Assembly: GCA_036873135.1 (NCBI GenBank)
Contig: JAPTYO010000015.1
Coordinates: 5,416,839 to 5,480,838, forward strand
Reading direction: 5' to 3'
Length of the DNA stretch: 64,000 nt
Source: Clarkia xantiana subsp. parviflora
Lineage: Eukaryota; Streptophyta; Magnoliopsida; Myrtales; Onagraceae
The notes beneath the pieces are model-generated. The model was not told where the DNA came from. It saw nothing but the letters and a program-made list of their open reading frames with translations, and did not search any database. Positions 58,880 through 64,000 of this stretch are shown here, piece by piece (position 1 is the stretch's first letter; each line of letters opens with the position of its first letter). The position numbers were made by a program, and so were the translations under genes.

Positions 58880-59321
58880 TTTGCCCCCATGACATGGGGG
58901 ACTTTTAGTTCGTCATGTCTTTTAATTCAGCTCTTCTGACCTTGTTGTCGGAGATTTTTGTTTTTATACCTTCCGATACCACCGTCGGAGGCTTTTGTTT
59001 CCATACCTTCCGATACCACCGTCGGAGGTTCTTGCCTTGCGTGTGATTGTTGTATAACAGAGTCTCTTACTCATGATTGCCTTGGGCCCACCAGGCCCCA
59101 TGGGCAGTTGCCAAATCCGAGGAGACTCCTCGGTTACTACAGCATTAAATGCTGGGGATTATGAAACGATGCTTACACCAGCGTGACTGTTGCTTTCTGA
59201 AAAAGGCACTCATTACGTCACCAACGTCTTTTCTGTACCGTCCCTCAGTCTTCAACGGTCAAGATTGAATCGTTTCGTCTTCAATGGTCCAGATTAAGTC
59301 CGTCCAGTTTGTCCTATTGCT

Positions 59322-59329
59322 TATAAAAG
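59322..59329 (+). promoter_or_regulatory. Antisense promoter TATA box of A3
   Basis: TATAAAAG lies 89 bp before ATG 59411, the same spacing as in A2 to within about five bases. Confidence 0.6.
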
Positions 59330-59410
59330 CTAAGACCCTGGCACTATTCTTCTTCACTGTCTCCATTTTTGGAAGTGCATCCATTTTTGAACCCGAAGTT
59401 TCTTCTTTCC

Positions 59411-59854
59411 ATGTCTTTTGCTCTTCAAGTAATTCAAGACTTTACCATGTCGGGTAAGGTTTCCTTCTCTATCGTTTTCCTTCATCTTTACTTAGCTTGA
59501 TTGTAGTTTTCCTAATAAACCTAACATTCCTTTCAATGGCTGATTTCAGATAGTGGATCTGGTTTCGAGGGAAGGAAGCCTTTCAACTTCGACTATGTTC
59601 TGAACGAAATTTTCAGCACTGCTTATGATGCAGCTCTCCGGGAAGGATGTATCATTTCCACCAAAGAGGCCGATGCTCAAGGCCGGAAATGCATACCACA
59701 AGTTCAGAGTGAAGAGGAGCTACTTCTTCATCGGAAACTCCTCGATCCCATGATTCCAATAGCCATTCCTCCAACGGCTGACCCTGTGGAGCCTTCTGCT
59801 ACCAACTCCGTGGACCCAACTCCTGTTGATGCCGCCAATAAGGATCAAGCTTAA
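59411..59854 (+). CDS. A3 miniature antisense gene, intact two-exon reading frame (about 115 aa)
   Basis: Exon 1 is 59411-59453 (43 nt), the intron is 59454-59549 (GTAAGG..TTTCAG), and exon 2 is 59550-59854, ending in TAA. The phases agree: one base in exon 1 plus two in exon 2 complete a codon, and 300 further bases reach the stop without interruption. The N-terminal half contains 'KPFNFDYVLNEIF' and 'YDAALREGCI', matching exon 2 of the A1 antisense gene. The C-terminus 'NKDQA' matches its last exon. The transposase-like core, basic linker and coiled coil are missing. No known domain remains and no signal or membrane segment is seen. It may be a regulatory peptide or simply a decaying fragment that is still open. 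Expression is not shown. Confidence 0.55.
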
Positions 59855-60065
59855 TGCTCTGTATTTTGAGTCCTTGTAATTTTTCTCCTTGTCTTCTTTT
59901 GTATCGGAACTCCTAGGCCTTCGAGCCTTTATATAAGGAATTTCTTTCATCTGTTTTGGTTTCGATAATCATTTCCACTTATTTAAAGCGGCTTTAAACT
60001 CGTTACTCAGAACGTTCCGATGCACCATTTGAGGTGACTCCATACGTCCTTCCGACGTTTGACTC

Positions 60066-60262
60066 GGGACTTCACCACTTAAGGTTTCTCGTCCAATCGG
60101 GACTTCACCACTTAAGGTTTCTCGTCCAATCGGGACTTCACCACTTAAGGTTTCTCGTCCAATCGGGACTTCACCACTTAAGGTTTCTTGTCCAAAATCG
60201 GGACTTCACCACTTAAGGTTTCTCGTCAAAATCGGGACTTCACCACTTAAGGTTTCTCGTCC
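60066..60262 (-). repeat. A3 minisatellite, 6 units of 33-35 bp
   Basis: Same unit as in A2; three of the six copies are 33 bp (two A's shorter at the junction). Confidence 0.93.
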
Positions 60263-60670
60263 TCGCCTTTCAAGGCCATTTTTCACACCCTTTAGGGCTT
60301 TTATCGCGCCAACTCTGACGGCTTCAATCGTACCCTTTAAGGGCTTTCATCGCGCCAATTCTGACGACTTTCGCGGACCTGTTAAGGCTTTTGGCCGCAT
60401 CATATAGACGACTTACGCGGACTTGCTAAGGCTTTTTCATACCCGTTAAGGCTTTTGGCCGCATCATATAGACGACTTATGCGGACCCATCAGGGCCTTT
60501 TCGTACCTAGGCTTTTGGTTGCATCATATAGACGACTTACATGTACCCCGTAGGGCTTTTGTCCATACCTGTTAAGGCTTTTGGCCGCATCATATAGACG
60601 ACTTACGCATACCTCGGAAGGCTTTTATCGTACCTCGGAAGGCTTTTGTCGCGTCTTTCAGGACGTCTTA
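60263..60670 (-). repeat. A3 second tandem block
   Basis: 'gcttttggccgcatcatat' and 'agacgacttacg' phrases repeated about five times, homologous to A2 50435-50795. Confidence 0.85.
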
Positions 60671-60797
60671 CTAACAGTTAGAATAAATCTAAAAGCAATT
60701 TGAGCGGAAGCAACCTCTTTTATTCATAATTAACTCAAAATAAGCTTACATCGGATCTTATTGATAGACACTTTGCGCCCTTCGCGGCGGCTTAATA

Positions 60798-63700
60798 TCA
60801 AACATGATACTTCTTCAAGTGTTCGCCACTGAAGGAATGCTTCAATGTCTTGCCATCATGGTCCTCTAGCTTGTATGCATTGGGTGCTGGCATCCCTATG
60901 ATCTTGTAAGGTCCCTCCCATTTTGGCGATAGCTTGTTGATCCGATCTTGATGAACGAACTCGTTCCTCCGCCAGACAAGTTCTCCAACGAAGAATTGTC
61001 GGGACCTGACACGCCGATTGTAATATGGGACTGTTGCCAGACGCATTCGGGCCTGGACTTCGTCAGCCTTCCACCTCTTCTCCTCGAGCAAGTCCAAGTC
61101 TAGACGTCTCATTTCCTCGTTCGTCAGAGGTTCGTAATATTTGGCGCGATGGGACGCCACCGCTATCTCCACGGGAGCGACTGCCTCCGTGCCATAGACC
61201 AGGCCAAACGGAGTTTCCCCCGTCGATTGCTTGGGTGTTGTTCTGACAGCCCAAAGCACATTTTCAAGCTCATCTAGCCAATGGCCCTGCAAGGCGTAGA
61301 CTCTCTTCTTCAAGCCATCCATCACGATCTTGTTGGCTGATTCCACCTGGCCATTGGTTTGAGCGTGGCGGACTGAAGCGGTCTGATGTTCGATGTTCAA
61401 CTCCTCCAGGTACTCCTTTAACTGAGCCCCATTGAACGGAGGGCCGTTGTCGCTGATCAACACTCGAAGAACCCCATACCGGGATATGATCTGAGTTTGA
61501 AGGAACTTGAGGATCTGCTGCCCCGTCGTCTTGGCCAATGCCTTAGCCTCTATCCATTTTGAGAAGTAGTCAATGGCCACTAGTAAATACTTGCACTGAC
61601 CTTTCGCTTGAGGAAGAGGTCCCACCAAGTCAATCCCCCATTGCGCGAAGGGCCATGCACTCCTGATGGGCATTAAGTCCGCGGCGGGAGCCACGATATT
61701 TGGCGCATACCTCTGGCATGCATCACAGGATCGGACCATTGCTGTCGCCTCCTTGTTCATCGAAGGCCAGTAGTATCCCAAGTTCAGCGCCTTCCTCACA
61801 AGAGATCGAGCCCCTTCGTGACAGGCCGCGACTCCCTCGTGTAGCTCCCTCAGGATCCGATTCGTGTCAGGTTCCGCCACGCTTTTTAGGAAAGGCTTTA
61901 CATACCCTTTTTTGTATAACTGGTTGTCCACCATCGCGTAGTTGTCTGCAATCCGACGCAACCTAACAGCTGCCACCTCGTCATCGGGGAGTGCCCCCGT
62001 AGTCAGGTATGTGACCATCGGGGTCATCCAAGTGGGCTTCTCTTCTTCCTCCGATCCTGTCTCAATAGCACAGATCTCCGCTGGATCAATGTTTGAGATA
62101 ATCACCTTCTCTAGGAAGTGCACCTTTCGATTCTCCTCGGGGGCCACTCCCAGAGCAAACTTGCTTAAGGCATCTGCTTCCGCGTTTTCTTCTCTCGGGA
62201 TTGCCTCGATATCGAAGCTTTTGAAGCTTCCCTTCAAAGTCTGCACCTCGTGCAAGTATTTCTTCATTGTCGGGCTCCTGGCTTCATAGTTTCCCTGGAC
62301 TTGGTTTACGACCAAGCTGGCGTCGCACTTTACTTTTAAATGATCGACCCCCGTACCTTTGGCAATCTTGAGGCCCGTGATGATAGCCTCGTATTCTGCT
62401 TCATTGTTGGTGGCTTTGAACGTCAACGCCAAGGCATATCGTAGGGGCTCACCTCCGCCGGGCGGTATCAGTATGAATCCTGCCCCCGAGCCTTCTACAC
62501 ACGATGAACCATCAGTGTACATCTCCCAAGTGTTCTCCTCATTTGGCTATTCTGGCTGTTGTTCTGTTGTCGGGACTTCCTCCATGGTTGCCCCCTCTGC
62601 GGGACCCGTTACTTCCAGATCGGGTGCCGTAGACTCGGCTATAAAATCTGCCAACGCCTGGCCTTTAATAGCGGTTCTCGGAGCGAAATGAATACGAAAC
62701 TCCGTCAGCTCGATGGCCCATTTCACCAGTCTCCTCGACGCCTCCGGTCGGTTCAAAAAGTGCTTCAGGGGCTGATTAGTCAATACCATGACTTCATGGG
62801 CATGGAAGTAAGGTCGTAGCTTTCGAGCGGCGATAATCAACGCGAAGAGATACTTCTCAATAGCGGGATAGTTTATTTCAGACTTGGCAAACGCGTTGCT
62901 TACATAATAGATAGGCACTTGGTTGCCCTTGACAATTTTAATCAATACAGAACTAACAGCCACATCGGACACAGCCAAATAGAGATAAAGCGGCTCGCCT
63001 GGAACTGGTTTCGCCAATGGCGGAAGGGTACGGAGGTGCTGCTTGAGTGCCTGGAACGCCTCCTCGCACTTGTCGGTCCATTCGAACTTCTTGTGGGCCC
63101 TCAGCACATCAAAAAATGGCATTGCTCGGTCACTTGCCTTGGATAGGAACCGATTCATCGCGGCCAACCGGCCATTCAGCACCTGAACCTTCCGATGAGT
63201 CTTCGGGGACTGCATCTCTTCGATCGCTCGCAGCTTCTCAGGGTTCACCTCGATTCCTCTCTGGCTCACCATGAACCCTAGGAACTTGCCCGAGTTTACT
63301 CCGAAAGCGCACTTGTCTGGGTTCAACCGAACCTGATGGAGCTTCATTCGCTCAAACGCCGCCGTCAAGTTCTGGACATGGTCTCCTGCCTGTCGGGACT
63401 TCACCAACATGTCATCCACATACTCCTCCATGGTTTTCCCCAACATGTCTCCGAACAACTTGTTCACCATCCGCTGGTAAGTTGCTCCGGCATTGATCAA
63501 TCCGAAGGGCATCACGTCGTAATGGTAGACGTCACGGTTGGCATAGAAGGCCGTATGGGGGGCATCCTCCTTCGCCATCTTGATCTGGTTGTACCCGGAA
63601 TAGGCATCCATGAAGCTCAGCAGCTCATGTCCCGATGTGGCATCCACCAGCTGGTCAATCCTGGGAAGCGGGTAGCAGTCCTTCGGGCAGGCCTTGTTCA

Positions 63701-64000
63701 AGTCGCGGAAATCGACACACATCCGCCACTTCCCGTTACTCTTTCGCACCAGGACTGGGTTAGCAACCCAGGTCTGCCTACCTCTTGCTGGATCATCGGA
63801 CGCCTTCTCTGCGCGATAGGCTTGATCGCGGGGTCTATCTTCAGCTCGTGCACTATTACGTCGGGGCTGATTCCTGGCATATCACTCGGGGACCAGGCAA
63901 ACAGCTCCTTAAACTCCTTCAGGAGCTCGATCAACTCTCGGGCTCTTTCCTCCGATAAAGCAGACCCGATCTTCACCTTCCTCTGAGGCCCATCAATCTC
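60798..64000 (-). pseudogene. A3 gag-pol, C-terminal part (protease end to integrase)
   Basis: Ends at TGA 60798-60800 with the same C-terminus as A1 (LKKYHV). Integrase (HHCC zinc-binding region, D-35-E core) and the second RNase H are open in one frame up to 62522. A CAG-to-TAG stop at 62547-62549 separates them from the first RNase H and RT (63749-62550), which keeps YVDD (about 63420). Near 63765-63815 two deletions relative to A2 remove about 65 bases in total at the protease-RT border and shift the frame. The rest of gag lies outside the window. Confidence 0.9.

Larger units (their letters stand above)
58117..64000 (-). mobile_element. A3: family A element, minus strand, continues past the window
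   Basis: The 3' LTR is at 58117-58879, followed by a polypurine tract (58880), miniature antisense gene, tandem arrays and gag-pol to the window end. The probable target copy is gctac at 58112-58116; the partner lies outside. It resembles A2 closely but is a separate insertion. Confidence 0.9.

Overview
This is nuclear DNA from a flowering plant. The species cannot be named from the window. I see no tRNA, rRNA, host gene or CRISPR array. Almost everything I can identify is transposable-element sequence, lying in AT-rich filler that carries no recognisable genes. The dominant elements are Ty3/gypsy LTR retrotransposons of the plant Tat type, recognised by gag-PR-RT-RNaseH-second RNaseH-integrase order, a TGGCGCC-type primer site, and an antisense gene between pol and the 3' LTR. 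I call the two families A (LTRs 739-763 bp, autonomous layout) and B (LTRs 784-785 bp, no RT/RNase H/integrase seen).

Layout. 1-64 is the end of a family A LTR. 1630-6500 is a patchwork: a degenerate LTR, two head-to-head copia-type LTR pieces, a foldback element, and a minus-strand Ty1/copia pol remnant. 6488-16772 is a 5'-truncated family B element (B2), rich in tandem repeats and carrying a 1465-bp solo LTR flanked by the repeat CACGT. 18484-20878 is one end of a CACTA transposon with a minus-strand En/Spm-type gene, which a 5'-truncated LINE (20879-22681) interrupts. 23158-23715 is a MITE with a 10-bp target duplication.

24577-46897 is A1, a complete but inactivated family A element flanked by GTATG. 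Its 3' LTR is split by B1 (35250-46201), a complete family B element. 47961-57400 is A2, a complete minus-strand family A element flanked by TACAC. 58117 to the window end is A3, another minus-strand family A copy.

How the parts work together. In family A, a sense transcript from the LTR would give the gag-pol polyprotein. A separate TATA-bearing promoter near the 3' LTR faces the opposite way and would drive a spliced antisense gene with a transposase-like domain, a basic linker and a coiled coil. Family B keeps gag, protease and the antisense gene but has a second gag-like module where RT should be, so it would need enzymes from another element. A2 and A3 carry a deletion version of the antisense gene, and in A3 it is still open as a two-exon reading frame of about 115 codons.

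Most points worth checking are the gag-PR-gag' layout of B1, the antisense genes and their miniature form, the palindrome around the family A TATA box, the hairpin-rich family B U3, and the tandem arrays that differ between copies.
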